From: Streptomyces caniferus
GTDB taxonomy: Bacteria; Actinomycetota; Actinomycetes; Streptomycetales; Streptomycetaceae
Assembly: GCF_009811555.1 (NCBI RefSeq)
Contig: NZ_BLIN01000003.1
Coordinates: 682,001-746,000, forward strand
DNA: 64,000 nucleotides
Reading direction: 5' to 3'
Both the position numbers and the translations under genes were made by a program. Shown here piece after piece: positions 40,571 through 51,400 of the stretch. The stretch's first letter is position 1; each line of letters begins with the position of its first letter. Below the pieces are notes generated by a model. The model saw nothing but the letters and a program-made list of their open reading frames with translations. It was not told the DNA's origin and made no database searches.

Positions 40571-43423
40571 TCAGTCCTGCGGAGGTGGCCCTCCGGACTT
40601 CTGCCGGCGGGTCACCTCCGCGGCGATTTCGACCCGTGAGGTCATCGCCAGTTTCCTGAGGATGCTGGACACATGGGTGCTGACGGTGCTCCGGGCGATG
40701 GACAGCCGAGACGCTATCTCGGGATTGGAACACCCTTCGGCCACGTGCTCCGCGACCAGGCGTTCCGTATGGGTGAGTGCTTCCCAGCCGTCGCGAGAAC
40801 CGGTTCGGGTCCGGTGCGAGCCCCGGCGAACGGCGACCGCACGCAGCCGGGACGTCGCCTGGGCCGCGTCCCAGACCGCGCCCATCCGCGTGAACGTGTC
40901 CAGCGCCTGATCGAGCAGGACGCGGGCGTCGTCCAGCCGCCTTCTACGGGCCAGCAGTTCCGCCGCATCGGTGAGAGCGTGCGCCGCATTGAGCGGCCGC
41001 GGAGCGTTGCGGTAGCAGCGGACCGCTTCCATGAGCAGATCGGGGTCCCCGCTCAGCAGACCTTGACAGCGGTAGGCGTCACCGAGGTGGTAGAGGCCGC
41101 CGCTGTGGTCGGCGCGCCGTTGCGCGGCGGCGGCGTAGCGCTGAGCGTTCGCATGGTCCCCCTGTGCCAGGGCGAGGCGGACCAGATCAGGTGTCAGAAA
41201 GCTGAGGATCAGCTGGCCCGGCAGGTGGCCGACGCCGCTGTCGAACGCCTCGGCGAGTCGGGAGTAGGCGCGCTGGGTATCGCCCTGCGCTTCGTCCAGC
41301 AGGACGCCGGCGCACAGCGGCAGATACTCGTAGAAGGCGGCGACCGTCGAGTGGTCGACCTCGGGCAGCGGAGCGGTCAGATGTTCTTCGGCGAGGGGCC
41401 TTCTGCCTCTGTGCACGGCGATCAATGCCGCCACCGCCCGCAGCGCCCGGCTCAGCTCGTCCTGGCCTCCGCAGTCGAGACCTGATGCGATCTCCGCCAG
41501 CGCATCGTCCCAGCGCCCCGTGTGGAACGCGAGGAGCGCGCAGGACAGGTGGTACCAGGGCAGGAACATCCCTCCGGTGCGCTCCGCCGGGATGCGCAGG
41601 GCGGCGAGGGTCCGCTGGGCGTCGCGTCCGAGATCGAGGTCGACGTAGTAGTTCACCAGCGCGAGTTGCAGCCCCACCCACTGCGCCGGGTGCATCGTGT
41701 CGGGCGTGAGGCGGGACGCCTGCCGCGCGAGTTCGACCGCCTCGGCGTCAGGTGTTTCGAGGAAGCGCTTGGCCGCCAGTACGTGCAGGGCACTGGCCAG
41801 CGCCTGACTGTCGCCGGCCTTGTCGGCTGCGCGCCGGGCACGTGAGGCGACCGCGCCGGCCTCGGTGAGGTCGCCCAGCGCGAAGAGGCATACGGCGCTG
41901 AACGCCTGGAGCCGGACCGCCTCGATCGCCGGCAGGTCCGGGCTCAAGCATCCGGCCCGTGCCTCCGCCAGCGCCAGGTCGGGCCGGCCACGGGCGAATG
42001 CGGCCTGGATGACGATCCAGCGCATCAGGCATTCCCACCCGGGGTCGGGTGCCTTGGCCAGGGCGCAGCGGGCACTTTCCTCCGCCTCGGCGAGGAGACC
42101 GCAGGAGAGCTGGGCAAGGGCGTGGTGGAGACGGAGGCCGGCGTATCCGGCATCCGTGGGGTCGCCGAGTTCCAGTGCCGTGGTGAGCAGTCGCAGCGCC
42201 ATGGCTGGTGCCCGCGTGGTGAGCCGTGCCGCGGATCCTTCCAGCCACGTGATCAGGAAGTCCGGGCTCGGCAGCCCGCCCAGGAGGTGCTCGGCAACGC
42301 GTTCGGGAGCTGCGCCGGCCCGGGCCAGACACTGTGCTGCTCTCATGTGCAGCATGGCCCGGACCGAACCCGGCACGGCGTCGTACAAGGCGTGCCGGAT
42401 GAGCTCATGCCGGAAGCGCAGGTGTTGGCCGGTGTCCCTCAGCACCCCGGCTGCCTCGGCCTCCGCTATGACGGCCAGCAGGTCGCGTAGCGGAAGGTCC
42501 ACCACCTCAGCGAGCTCGGCGGTGGTGCAACTGGCGCCCAGTACGGAGGCGACGCGCAGCACCTGCACCACGTCATCACGCAGAGGGCGAAGCCGGTGCG
42601 TCACCAGCGCGGTCAGCGGCGGCAGCGAGATGCCGGCGGCGATGTCCGCCGTGGTCCCACCGGCCTCGATGGCGTGCTCGCGCCTCAGCGCGGCGATCAA
42701 CTCGGTGAGGTACAGCGGGTTTCCTGCGGCTCCCTCGGCCATGCGGCGCAGTCGCGGACCGGCCGGCCGGCCGCACAGGTCTGCCAGCAGAGCCGCCACG
42801 GCCTCCGTATCGAGGGGTGCCAGCTCCAGCAGGGTGCGACGTCCGGCGATCGGGCTCCGCGACAGGTGGTCGACTTCCCCGGCTCCGGACACGGGCCGGT
42901 GAGCGCCCACCACCAGAAGCGGCAACTGATGCACCGAACACACCAGCTTGTGCAGCACGGCCACGCTTGCCGAGTCCGCCCACTGGAGGTCGTCGAGGAA
43001 CAGCGCCAGCGGCCCCTGTGCGCACAAGTCCTCGACCAGCCCGATCAGCGCCTCGATCGTCGCCGCGTACGCCCCGGCCGCCTCGCTCTTGGCGCCCGGC
43101 ACCCCATAGCGGGCATCGCCGCGCAGCACCTCGGCGACCCGGGCCCGCCGGGCATCCGAGGGAGACTCCTCCAGCCCCACGCAGCTGGAAATGAAGGCGA
43201 ACGGCCATGCCTCCGCGAGCTCCTGGGCACTCCCGTGCAGCACCCGCAGGCCCCTGCGCTCTGCGTCCGCCGCGGCCTGTTCGAGCACCGTGGTCTTCCC
43301 GAGACCGGCCTCACCCACGACGAACGCGGCCTGCCCCTCGCCCGCGAGCGTGGACTCCACCAGCCTGGACAGCTCCGCCATCTCAGCCGCGCGACCCACA
43401 AGCCAACCTTCGAATGAAGCCAT
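40571..43423 (-). CDS. LAL-type LuxR-family transcriptional regulator
   Basis: A 950-residue regulator. N-terminal AAA/NACHT-like ATPase: LVGRAAEMAEL, Walker A VVGEAGLGKTTV, Walker B PLALFLDDLQWAD. A long helical TPR-like middle follows, and a C-terminal LuxR helix-turn-helix (LTHTERLVAEHVAEG, then NPEIASRLSIARSTVSTHVS). Large ATP-binding LuxR proteins often activate secondary-metabolite clusters or sugar pathways in Streptomyces. The start is ATG 43,423 with GGGGCGAAG upstream; a GTG precedes it by one codon. Divergent from the photolyase-like gene. Target not inferable; none of the clusters is directly adjacent. Confidence 0.9.
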   Translation of the reverse strand: MASFEGWLVGRAAEMAELSRLVESTLAGEGQAAFVVGEAGLGKTTVLEQAAADAERRGLRVLHGSAQELAEAWPFAFISSCVGLEESPSDARRARVAEVLRGDARYGVPGAKSEAAGAYAATIEALIGLVEDLCAQGPLALFLDDLQWADSASVAVLHKLVCSVHQLPLLVVGAHRPVSGAGEVDHLSRSPIAGRRTLLELAPLDTEAVAALLADLCGRPAGPRLRRMAEGAAGNPLYLTELIAALRREHAIEAGGTTADIAAGISLPPLTALVTHRLRPLRDDVVQVLRVASVLGASCTTAELAEVVDLPLRDLLAVIAEAEAAGVLRDTGQHLRFRHELIRHALYDAVPGSVRAMLHMRAAQCLARAGAAPERVAEHLLGGLPSPDFLITWLEGSAARLTTRAPAMALRLLTTALELGDPTDAGYAGLRLHHALAQLSCGLLAEAEESARCALAKAPDPGWECLMRWIVIQAAFARGRPDLALAEARAGCLSPDLPAIEAVRLQAFSAVCLFALGDLTEAGAVASRARRAADKAGDSQALASALHVLAAKRFLETPDAEAVELARQASRLTPDTMHPAQWVGLQLALVNYYVDLDLGRDAQRTLAALRIPAERTGGMFLPWYHLSCALLAFHTGRWDDALAEIASGLDCGGQDELSRALRAVAALIAVHRGRRPLAEEHLTAPLPEVDHSTVAAFYEYLPLCAGVLLDEAQGDTQRAYSRLAEAFDSGVGHLPGQLILSFLTPDLVRLALAQGDHANAQRYAAAAQRRADHSGGLYHLGDAYRCQGLLSGDPDLLMEAVRCYRNAPRPLNAAHALTDAAELLARRRRLDDARVLLDQALDTFTRMGAVWDAAQATSRLRAVAVRRGSHRTRTGSRDGWEALTHTERLVAEHVAEGCSNPEIASRLSIARSTVSTHVSSILRKLAMTSRVEIAAEVTRRQKSGGPPPQD

Positions 43424-43552
43424 CACTTCGCCCCCACGCCATGTAATGCCAGGTGTTTCATAGCACATGTCTTGGATGCGCTTAGTGAACGACCGTCACC
43501 CGGACAAGGTCCGCTCGTCTCCGACGGGCAGGTGCCGAGCAGGCGTAGCAAG

Positions 43553-45067
43553 GTGGTCATCGTGATCACTCCGCACTGGCTGTTCGGCGACCAGCTCGGC
43601 CCGCATTTCCTGACCCCCGGCGCGGACGGGCCCGGCCGGGACGCTCCTGTGGTGCTGATCGAGGCCCGCTCGGTGTTCCGCCGGCGCCGCTTCCACCGTG
43701 CCAAGGCCCACCTGGTGCTCTCCGCGATGCGCCACCGGGCCGCCGAACTCGGCGACCGCGTCGTCCACGTGCAGGCCGAGACCTACCGCGAGGGGCTGCG
43801 GGAGGCTGCGCAGGACCGGGCCGTGACCGTGCACCACCCCACCTCTCATGCCGCCCACTGTTTGGTGCGCTCGCTGCCGCAAGCGCGGATGCTGCCGGCG
43901 CGCGGCTTCCTGCTGCCGCCCGAGAGGTTCCGCACCTGGGCGGCCGGGCGCGGCGGCAACCACCTGCGGCAGGAGGACTTCTATCGCTGGGTGCGCCGCG
44001 AACTGGACCTGCTCATGGACGGCGACGCCCCGGCCGGCGGGCGGTGGAACCACGATCACGCCAACCGGGAGCCACCGCCCAAAGACGCCCGCACCCTCGG
44101 CGCACCCGCGCCCTACCGGCCCCGCGAGGACGGCATCGACGAGGAGGTCCGAGCCGACCTGGACCGCTGGGAGCGCGAGGACGGCATCCGCTTCGTCGGC
44201 CGTGACGGACCATGGCGCTTCCCCGCCACCCGCCGGGAAGCCCTGACCGCCTTGCGCCGGTTCGTCGAGCACCGGCTCGCCGGGTTCGGGCCGCACGAGG
44301 ACGCGATGCTCGCCGCCGACCCGGTGATGAGCCACAGCCTGCTGTCGTCCTCCCTCAACCTCGGCCTGCTCGACCCGGCCGAGTGTGTGGCGGCTGCCGA
44401 GAGCGCCTGGCGGGCGGGCCGGGCACCCGTCAACAGCGTCGAGGGGTTCGTACGGCAGATCGCAGGCTGGCGCGAGTACGTATGGCAGCTGTACTGGCAC
44501 TTCGGCGACGACTACCGCAACCGCAACGCGCTGCGCCATCACGCGCCGCTGCCCGAGTGGTTCCGCGAACTCGACGCGGACAGCGTCACCGCCCGCTGCC
44601 TGGCCACCGTCCTCGCGCAGGTGCGGAACACCGGATGGACGCACCACATCCCGCGGTTGATGCTGCTCGGCAGCTTCGCCCTGCAACGCGGCTGGCACCC
44701 GCGCGAGGTGACCGACTGGTTCCACCGCTGTTTCGTCGACGGGTACGACTGGGTGATGCTGCCCAACGTCACCGGCATGTCCCAGTACGCCGACGGCGGC
44801 CGGATGACCACCAAGCCCTATACCTCGGGCGGCGCCTACATCCACCGCATGAGCGACCTGTGCGACGGCTGCGCCTATCGCCCCTCGGACCGCACCGGGC
44901 AGCGGGCTTGCCCCTACACCACCGGCTACTGGTCCTTCACCCAGCGGCACCGCGTCCTGCTCGCCGGCAACCAGCGCACCGCGCGCACCGTGCGGGGCCT
45001 CGATCGCCTCGGCGACCTGGACGAGGTGCTGCGCACCGACCGCCGGTGGGACGAGGGGCCGCCCTGA
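43553..45067 (+). CDS. FeS-type (6-4) photolyase/cryptochrome-related protein
   Basis: About 504 residues. It belongs to the bacterial cryptochrome/photolyase group with an iron-sulfur cluster (PhrB, FeS-BCP). The N-terminal antenna-fold begins VVIVITPHWLFGDQLGPHFL. The C-terminal FAD domain includes NSVEGFVRQIAGWREYVW, NTGWTHHIPRLMLLG and MLPNVTGMSQYADGG. Four Cys for a 4Fe-4S cluster are visible: HRCFVDGYDW, LCDGCAYRP (two) and RACPYTTGYW. It probably repairs UV photoproducts. The start is uncertain: GTG 43,553 fits the fold; in-frame alternatives lie at 43,532 and TTG 43,472. It is convergent with an FAD oxidoreductase, a pairing seen in light-response loci. Confidence 0.88.
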   Translation: MVIVITPHWLFGDQLGPHFLTPGADGPGRDAPVVLIEARSVFRRRRFHRAKAHLVLSAMRHRAAELGDRVVHVQAETYREGLREAAQDRAVTVHHPTSHAAHCLVRSLPQARMLPARGFLLPPERFRTWAAGRGGNHLRQEDFYRWVRRELDLLMDGDAPAGGRWNHDHANREPPPKDARTLGAPAPYRPREDGIDEEVRADLDRWEREDGIRFVGRDGPWRFPATRREALTALRRFVEHRLAGFGPHEDAMLAADPVMSHSLLSSSLNLGLLDPAECVAAAESAWRAGRAPVNSVEGFVRQIAGWREYVWQLYWHFGDDYRNRNALRHHAPLPEWFRELDADSVTARCLATVLAQVRNTGWTHHIPRLMLLGSFALQRGWHPREVTDWFHRCFVDGYDWVMLPNVTGMSQYADGGRMTTKPYTSGGAYIHRMSDLCDGCAYRPSDRTGQRACPYTTGYWSFTQRHRVLLAGNQRTARTVRGLDRLGDLDEVLRTDRRWDEGPP

Positions 45068-45127
45068 CCCCGGCCCACCCGGCCGGAGGTCCGGCGGGGC
45101 GGATGCCGGCCCGTCCGAGCCGCCCCG

Positions 45128-46381
45128 TCACCCGCCCGCCAGGTCCACCGCCACCTCCCGGGCGGCTCGTGCGCCCGATGCCAGTGCCCCCTGCACCGAC
45201 CCCGTCGCCCGATGATCGCCGCACACATAGCGCCCCGCGCTCACCCGGGTGCGGCGGCTGAGCGGCAGTCCCGGCGGCATCGCGGGGAGCGCGTCCCGCA
45301 CGGTGTACGTGGCGATCAGGTCCCAGGTGCCGGTGTCCGCCTCGTAGCACTCGGCGAGGGCCGCCCGCACCGCTTTCTCCCGGCCGTCGGCGTCACCGCC
45401 GAGCACGGAGGTCGCCACGAGCGCGTACCCGTGCGGGGCGTGACCGGGCTGTACCTCGCTCAGCACGCAGGTGTTCACCAACCGCCCCCGCACATCGGTC
45501 ACCAGCGTCGGTTCGCGCAGGGGGGAGCGGGCGGCGAGGTGGTAGTACGTCGTCACCGTTCGGTACGGGGGCACGGTCAGGCGCGGCAGCAGGCGGGCCG
45601 CCGCCGTGGGCTCCGCCGCCACCACCACCGCCCGCGCCGCCACGGGCCGGTCTCCGTCCACGAGGACACCCTCGTCCGTCAGGTCCGTCACCGGCGACTC
45701 CAGGGCCAGGGTGCCGGGCCGCAGCTCTGCCGCCAGCAGCTCGGGCACGGCCGCGATGCCCTCTGCCGGCAGGCAGAGGGTGCCGCGGGCCATGCTCCGC
45801 CACACCAAGTGGAAGAACCGGCTGGAGGTCTCCAGCTCGTCCTCCAGGAAGACCCCGGACAGGAAGGGCCGGAAGAACCGTTCGACGAAGCCGTCGGTGA
45901 AGCCGGCCCTGGCCAGCGTCCGCCGGGTCGTGGTGTCCCGCCCGCGCCGCAGCAGCGCCGCGGGTGCGAGGGCGTCCCGGCCGGTCAGCGTGGCGAGGGC
46001 GGCCAGGTCGCGCGGCCCGGCAAGGCCGCCCGCCAGCCCCTCCAGTGCCTGCCGGGGGGCGCGGGTGGGGTCGGCGAACCTGAACCGCCGGTCGCCGTCG
46101 TACACCAGGAAGCCGGGCGTGAAGCGGCGCAGCCGCAACCGCTTCAGCGGTACCCGGCGCCGCACCTGCGGATAAGCCGTGTTGAAGACCTGGAAGCCCC
46201 GGTCCACCGTGCACCCCGCCACGCGGTCCGTGCGCATCCGGCCGCCGACGCTGTCGGTCGCCTCCAGCAGCCGCACCCGCAGCCCCGCCGTGAGCAGGTC
46301 CCGGGCACAGGCCAGCCCGGCCGGTCCGGCGCCCACCACGACCACGTCCCACCGCTCGCGGTCGTTCCGTCGGCTGCTCAT
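45128..46381 (-). CDS. FAD-dependent amine oxidase/phytoene desaturase-like oxidoreductase
   Basis: A 417-residue flavoprotein. The dinucleotide-binding motif VVVVGAGPAGLACARDLL and GGRMRTDRV open the protein, and a C-terminal FAD motif region (RYVCGDHRATGSVQGALASG) closes it, as in protoporphyrinogen oxidase/phytoene desaturase relatives. The ATG at 46,381 has GGAGGAG upstream. It ends 60 bp from the photolyase-like gene. A small-molecule or carotenoid-related redox role is likely; the substrate is unknown. Confidence 0.85.
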   Translation of the reverse strand: MSSRRNDRERWDVVVVGAGPAGLACARDLLTAGLRVRLLEATDSVGGRMRTDRVAGCTVDRGFQVFNTAYPQVRRRVPLKRLRLRRFTPGFLVYDGDRRFRFADPTRAPRQALEGLAGGLAGPRDLAALATLTGRDALAPAALLRRGRDTTTRRTLARAGFTDGFVERFFRPFLSGVFLEDELETSSRFFHLVWRSMARGTLCLPAEGIAAVPELLAAELRPGTLALESPVTDLTDEGVLVDGDRPVAARAVVVAAEPTAAARLLPRLTVPPYRTVTTYYHLAARSPLREPTLVTDVRGRLVNTCVLSEVQPGHAPHGYALVATSVLGGDADGREKAVRAALAECYEADTGTWDLIATYTVRDALPAMPPGLPLSRRTRVSAGRYVCGDHRATGSVQGALASGARAAREVAVDLAGG

Positions 46382-46692
46382 CTGGCTCCTCCGCATCCGG
46401 TGCCGCACGAGCGCGGTCCTCCGCGCAGTCCCACTCTTCCCCCCGAAGCCGGCCGGCGGACGCGGGGTGCGACGGGATGCAGCCGTTCGCCCTACCCGAG
46501 GGGGGCTCCCGCACCGCCTGTCGGAGGTGATGGCCGGCCCCGCCTCGTGGGGCGGCCGGCTCGATGCCCGCCTCAGCGGGCGCTCCGGCCGCCGCTTCCC
46601 GCCCCCCGCTCCGCTTCCCGGTCCGCCGTAGAATCCCGCTGGCCTCTCTGTGGCCGGGAGAACCGTCAACCGTCTTGTCCGAGGAGGGCTGT

Positions 46693-48120
46693 ATGGATCC
46701 TGTGGTGCCGACGTCTGCCGGGAGGGTTCGAGGCTCCTGCCGGGACGGGGTCGCGCGCTTCCTGGGCCTCCCCTTCGCCGCCCCGCCCGAAGGCCCGTTG
46801 AGGTTCCGGCCCCCGGAGCCGCCCGCGGCATGGGACGGCATCCGGGACGGCCTCGCCTTCGGGGCCGCGCCACCGCAACTGGCCCCGGCTCCCGGCGCCC
46901 CGGCGATGTGGCGGCCCGACGACGGGCTGGACTGCCTGACGGCGAACGTGTGGACCCCCGACCCCGGTGCGGCCGGTCTGCCGGTCATGGTGTGGATCTA
47001 CGGCGGCCTGTGGAAGCACGGAGCGGCGAGCATGCCCCACTATGACGCAGCCGTGCTCGCCGGCTCCGGGGTCGTCGTGGTGACCTTCAACTACCGGGTC
47101 GGCTTCGAGGGATTCGGGCACCTGCCGGGCGTTCCGGACAACCGTGGGCTGCGCGACCAGGTCGCCGCTCTCGAATGGGTCCGGGACAACATCGGCGCCT
47201 TCGGTGGCGACAGCGGGAACGTGACCGTCTTCGGACAGTCCGCCGGGGCCGCCTCCGCCGTCCTGCTGATGACCGCACCCACCGCACGGGGCCTGTTCCG
47301 GCGCGTCATCGCCCAGAGCGTCCCGGCCGGGGTCCGCAGCCGGGCCGAGGCCGGGACGGTCACCGCGACGATCGCACGGGCCGCGGCCGTCGCGGCCACG
47401 CGGGACGGGCTGAGCGGGCTGTCGCCCGAAGCGCTCCTGGCGGTCCAGGACGCTCCGCTGCGCGGACGCGACGACGGTTTCACGGCGTTCGGCCCCGTCA
47501 TCGACGGCGACCTGGTGGCCGGTCAGCCCTGGGCTGCCCTTGAAGCGGGTGCGGGCAGCGGCATCGACCTGATCTGCGGCTTCACCCACGAGGAGTTCCG
47601 TGGCCAGGGCGCTGCCCCTCCCGCGGGGGTCGACCTGGGTCCGGTCGCCGAAGCGGTCGGGCTCGGCGGGGAGGCGGCTGCCGCCTACCGCCGGGCCCAC
47701 CCCGGGCTCACCGATTCCGACCTGTTCACGACGATGCTGTCCGACGCGCTCATCCGGATGCCGACCACTCGTGTCGCCCGGGCTCACGCAGGCGCGGGCG
47801 GACGGACCTGGCTGTACGACTTCACCTGGCAGGGCCCCACGCTCGGCGCCGCCCACGGCATCGACGTCCCCTTCACCTTCGGCAATGCCACCAGCCGCTT
47901 CGCCGCCCGGTTCCTGGGCTCGCCGCCGCCCGCCGACTTCGCCGACCTGTCCGGGCGCCTGCGCACCGCCTGGACCTCCTTCGCCTCGGCCGGCGATCCG
48001 GGCTGGCCGCGCTTCACCCTCGACCGGCAGACCACCCGGCTCTGGAACCTCCCGCCCTCCGACGCCGCCTACCCGCTGGAAGCCTCCCGGCAGATCTGGG
48101 AGCGAGCCGCCTCCGCGTAG
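46693..48120 (+). CDS. Type-B carboxylesterase
   Basis: A 475-residue alpha/beta hydrolase of the carboxylesterase/PnbA family. It starts with PTSAGRVRGSCRDGVARFLGLPFAAPP, typical of the group, with the oxyanion region VMVWIYGGLWKHGA (the usual HGG is YGG), and the nucleophile elbow FGGDSGNVTVFGQSAGA (Ser near 186). FTFGNATSRFAARF near the end leads to the acid/His region. No signal peptide, so probably cytoplasmic ester hydrolysis. GAGGAGGG precedes the ATG at 46,693. Divergent from the FAD oxidoreductase. Confidence 0.9.
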   Translation: MDPVVPTSAGRVRGSCRDGVARFLGLPFAAPPEGPLRFRPPEPPAAWDGIRDGLAFGAAPPQLAPAPGAPAMWRPDDGLDCLTANVWTPDPGAAGLPVMVWIYGGLWKHGAASMPHYDAAVLAGSGVVVVTFNYRVGFEGFGHLPGVPDNRGLRDQVAALEWVRDNIGAFGGDSGNVTVFGQSAGAASAVLLMTAPTARGLFRRVIAQSVPAGVRSRAEAGTVTATIARAAAVAATRDGLSGLSPEALLAVQDAPLRGRDDGFTAFGPVIDGDLVAGQPWAALEAGAGSGIDLICGFTHEEFRGQGAAPPAGVDLGPVAEAVGLGGEAAAAYRRAHPGLTDSDLFTTMLSDALIRMPTTRVARAHAGAGGRTWLYDFTWQGPTLGAAHGIDVPFTFGNATSRFAARFLGSPPPADFADLSGRLRTAWTSFASAGDPGWPRFTLDRQTTRLWNLPPSDAAYPLEASRQIWERAASA

Positions 48121-48325
48121 CGGCCTCGGGCCGACGAGGCCGGAGGAGCCGAGCAACTGGCGGCAGCGCTGCCGGGTTTCTCTCCTTGGCCGGCGGGATC
48201 TCGTCGGGGGCCGTAGCCCGGGACGGCCCTTTACGCCGACTGCCCCTTCCTGACGGCGATTCCGGCTGTTCACGGACGAGCATCGGACCTCCGATGGCGT
48301 GAACCTGCTCGCACCCGGATCGCTC

Positions 48326-48359
48326 ATGCCGGCCACGCCCTTCCTGGCGTGGCCGGCAT
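48326..48359. terminator. Bidirectional terminator between carboxylesterase and pyc
   Basis: A perfect 14-bp stem: ATGCCGGCCACGCC (48,326-48,339), loop CTTCCT, complement at 48,346-48,359. Located between convergent genes. Confidence 0.75.
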
Positions 48360-48402
48360 CCGTGCCGGTGGCGGCACCGCTCGTGCCGTAGCGGGAGGCG
48401 AT

Positions 48403-51400
48403 TCACCCGAGGTCGACGAGGAGGTCGCCACCCTCCACCTGCTGGATCTGGTTGATGGCCAGCCTGGCCACCCGCCCGGTCTTCGGGGCGGTGATCGCGG
48501 CTTCCATCTTCATCGCCTCGATGGTGGCCACTGTGGTGCCGGCCTCCACCTCGTCGCCCTCGGCCACCGCGAGCGTCACCACTCCGGCGAACGGAGCAGC
48601 GACATGACCGGGATTGGCCCGGTCGGCCTTCTCCGTCGCCGGTACGTCGGAGGCCACTGCGGTGTCACGTACCTGGATCGGCCGCAGCTGGCCGTTCAGG
48701 GTGGACACCACGGTGCGCATACCGCGTTCGTCGGCCTCTCCGACGGCCTCCAGCTCGATCAGGAGCCGTACGCCCGGCTCGAGGTCGACGGCGTACTCCG
48801 TTCCGGAACGCAGACCGTAGAAGAAGTCCTTGCTGTCCAGCACGCTGGTATCGCCGTAGTCCTGACGGTGTGCCTCGAAGTCGCGCGCCGGCCCGGGGAA
48901 CAGCAGCCGGTTGAGCGTCGCGCGCCGGTCCTTCTCCAGTCCCGTACGGTCGTCCGCGGTCAGTTCCTGCACCGGCCTGGGCTCGGCGCGGCCCTGCAGC
49001 GCCTTGGTGCGGAACGGCTCGGGCCACCCGCCGGGCGGGTTGCCCAACTCGCCGCGCAGGAAACCGATGACGGAATCGGGGATGTCGAACTCGTCCGGAG
49101 CCGCCTCGAAGTCCTCCGGCGCCACCCCGGCGCCCACCAGGTGCAGGGCCAGGTCACCGACCACCTTGGACGACGGGGTCACCTTCACCAGGCGACCGAG
49201 AATCCGGTCGGCGGCGGCGTACATCGCCTCGATCTCCTCGAAGCGGTCGCCCAGGCCGAGCGCGACTGCCTGTGTGCGCAGGTTGGAGAGCTGCCCACCG
49301 GGGATCTCGTGGTGGTAGACGCGGCCGGTCGGCGAGGCCAGGCCCGCCTCGAACGGCGCGTAGATCCGGCGGACGCTCTCCCAGTACGGCTCCAGGTCCC
49401 CGACCGCCTTCAGATCCAGCCCTGAGGGCCGTGCGGAGTGGTCGGTCGCGGCCACGATCGCCGACAGCGAAGGCTGCGAGGTGGTACCGGCCATGGACGC
49501 CACCGCGCCGTCCACCGCGTCCGCGCCGGCCCGGATCGCGGCGAGGTAGGTGGCCAGCTGGCCGCCCGCGGTGTCATGGGTGTGCAGGTGCACCGGCAGG
49601 TCGAACTCCCGGCGCAGGGCCGAGACGAGGGTCTCGGCGGCCGGCGCCCGGAGCAGCCCCGCCATGTCCTTGATGGCGAGGACATGGGCGCCGGCTGCCA
49701 CGATCTGCTCGGCCAGACGGAGGTAGTAGTCCAGGGTGTAGAGCCGCTCGGACGGGTCCGACAGGTCGGAGGTGTAGCACAGGGCGACCTCGGCGACGGC
49801 CGTCCCGGTCTCCCGTACGGCGTCGATGGCGGGCCGCATCTGCCCGACGTCGTTGAGCGCGTCGAAGATCCGGAAGATGTCGATACCGGTGGCCGCGGCC
49901 TCCCGCACGAAGGAGTCGGTCACTTCGGTCGGGTACGGCGTGTAGCCCACGGTGTTGCGGCCGCGGAGCAGCATCTGCAGGCAGATGTTCGGCACGGCTT
50001 CGCGGAGTGCGGCCAGGCGCTCCCAGGGGTCCTCGGCGAGGAAGCGGAGCGCGACGTCGTAGGTGGCGCCGCCCCAGCACTCCAGGGACAGCAGTTGCGG
50101 CACCGTCCGCGCCACCACCGGGGCGACGGCGAGCATGTCCTTGGTACGGACCCGGGTGGCGAGCAGTGACTGGTGGGCGTCCCGGAAGGTGGTGTCGGTG
50201 ACTCCGATGGCCGGCGATGCGCGCAGCCACCCGGCGAACCCCTCCGGGCCGAGCTCGGCGAGCCGCTGCCGGGAGCCGGCGGGCGGTTCCGTCGCGGGCA
50301 GGGGTGGCAGTTTGGTGATCGGATCGATCAGCTCGGGCCGTGCGCCGTGCGGCTTGTTCACCGTCACGTCCGCGAGGTAGGTGAGCAGCTTCGTGCCGCG
50401 GTCGGCGGAGTGGCGCGCGGTGAGCAGGTACGGGCGCTCTTCGATGAACGAGGTGGTGACCCGGCCGGCCCGGAAGTCCGGGTCGTCGAGCACGGCTTGC
50501 AGGAACGGGATGTTCGTGGCCACGCCGCGGATGCGGAACTCGGCCACGGCGCGCCGGGACCGGCCGATGGCGGTGCTGAAGTCCCGGCCCCGGCAGGTGA
50601 GTTTGACCAGCATCGAGTCGAAGTGCGCGCTGATCTCCGTACCGGCGTGCGTGGTGCCCCCGTCCAGGCGGATGCCCGAGCCGCCCGGCGACCGGTAGGC
50701 GCTGATCCGTCCGGTGTCCGGGCGGAAGCCGTTGGCGGGGTCCTCGGTGGTGATCCGGCATTGCAGCGCGGCGCCGTGCAGGACGACCGTGTCCTGGGTG
50801 AGGCCGAGGTCCGCCAGTGTCTCGCCCGCGGCGATCCGCAGCTGCGCCTGTACGAGGTCGACGTCGGTGACCTCCTCGGTCACCGTGTGCTCGACCTGGA
50901 TGCGCGGGTTCATCTCGATGAAGACGTGGTTGCCGTCGCGGTCGAGCAGGAACTCCACGGTGCCCGCGTTGCGGTAGCCGATCTCCCGGGCGAACCGCAC
51001 GGCGTCGGCGCAGATCCGCTCGCGCAGCGCCGGGTCGAGGTTCGGCGCGGGTGCGAGTTCGATCACCTTCTGGTGCCGGCGCTGGAGAGAGCAGTCACGT
51101 TCGAAGAGGTGGATGACCTCGCCCTGCCCGTCGGCGAGGATCTGCACCTCGATGTGCCGGGGGTCGACGACGGCCTTCTCCAGGAAGACGGTGGGGTCGC
51201 CGAACGCGGACGCGGCCTCGCGGGCCGCCGCCTCGATGGACTCGCGCAGCGTGCCGGGGTCCTCGACGCGGCGCATACCGCGCCCTCCGCCGCCGGCGAC
51301 CGCCTTGACGAACACGGGGAAGCCGATGTCGTCGGCGGCACGGACCAGTTCGTCCACGTCACTGGAGGGCTCCGAGGAACCGAGCACCGGTACACCGGCC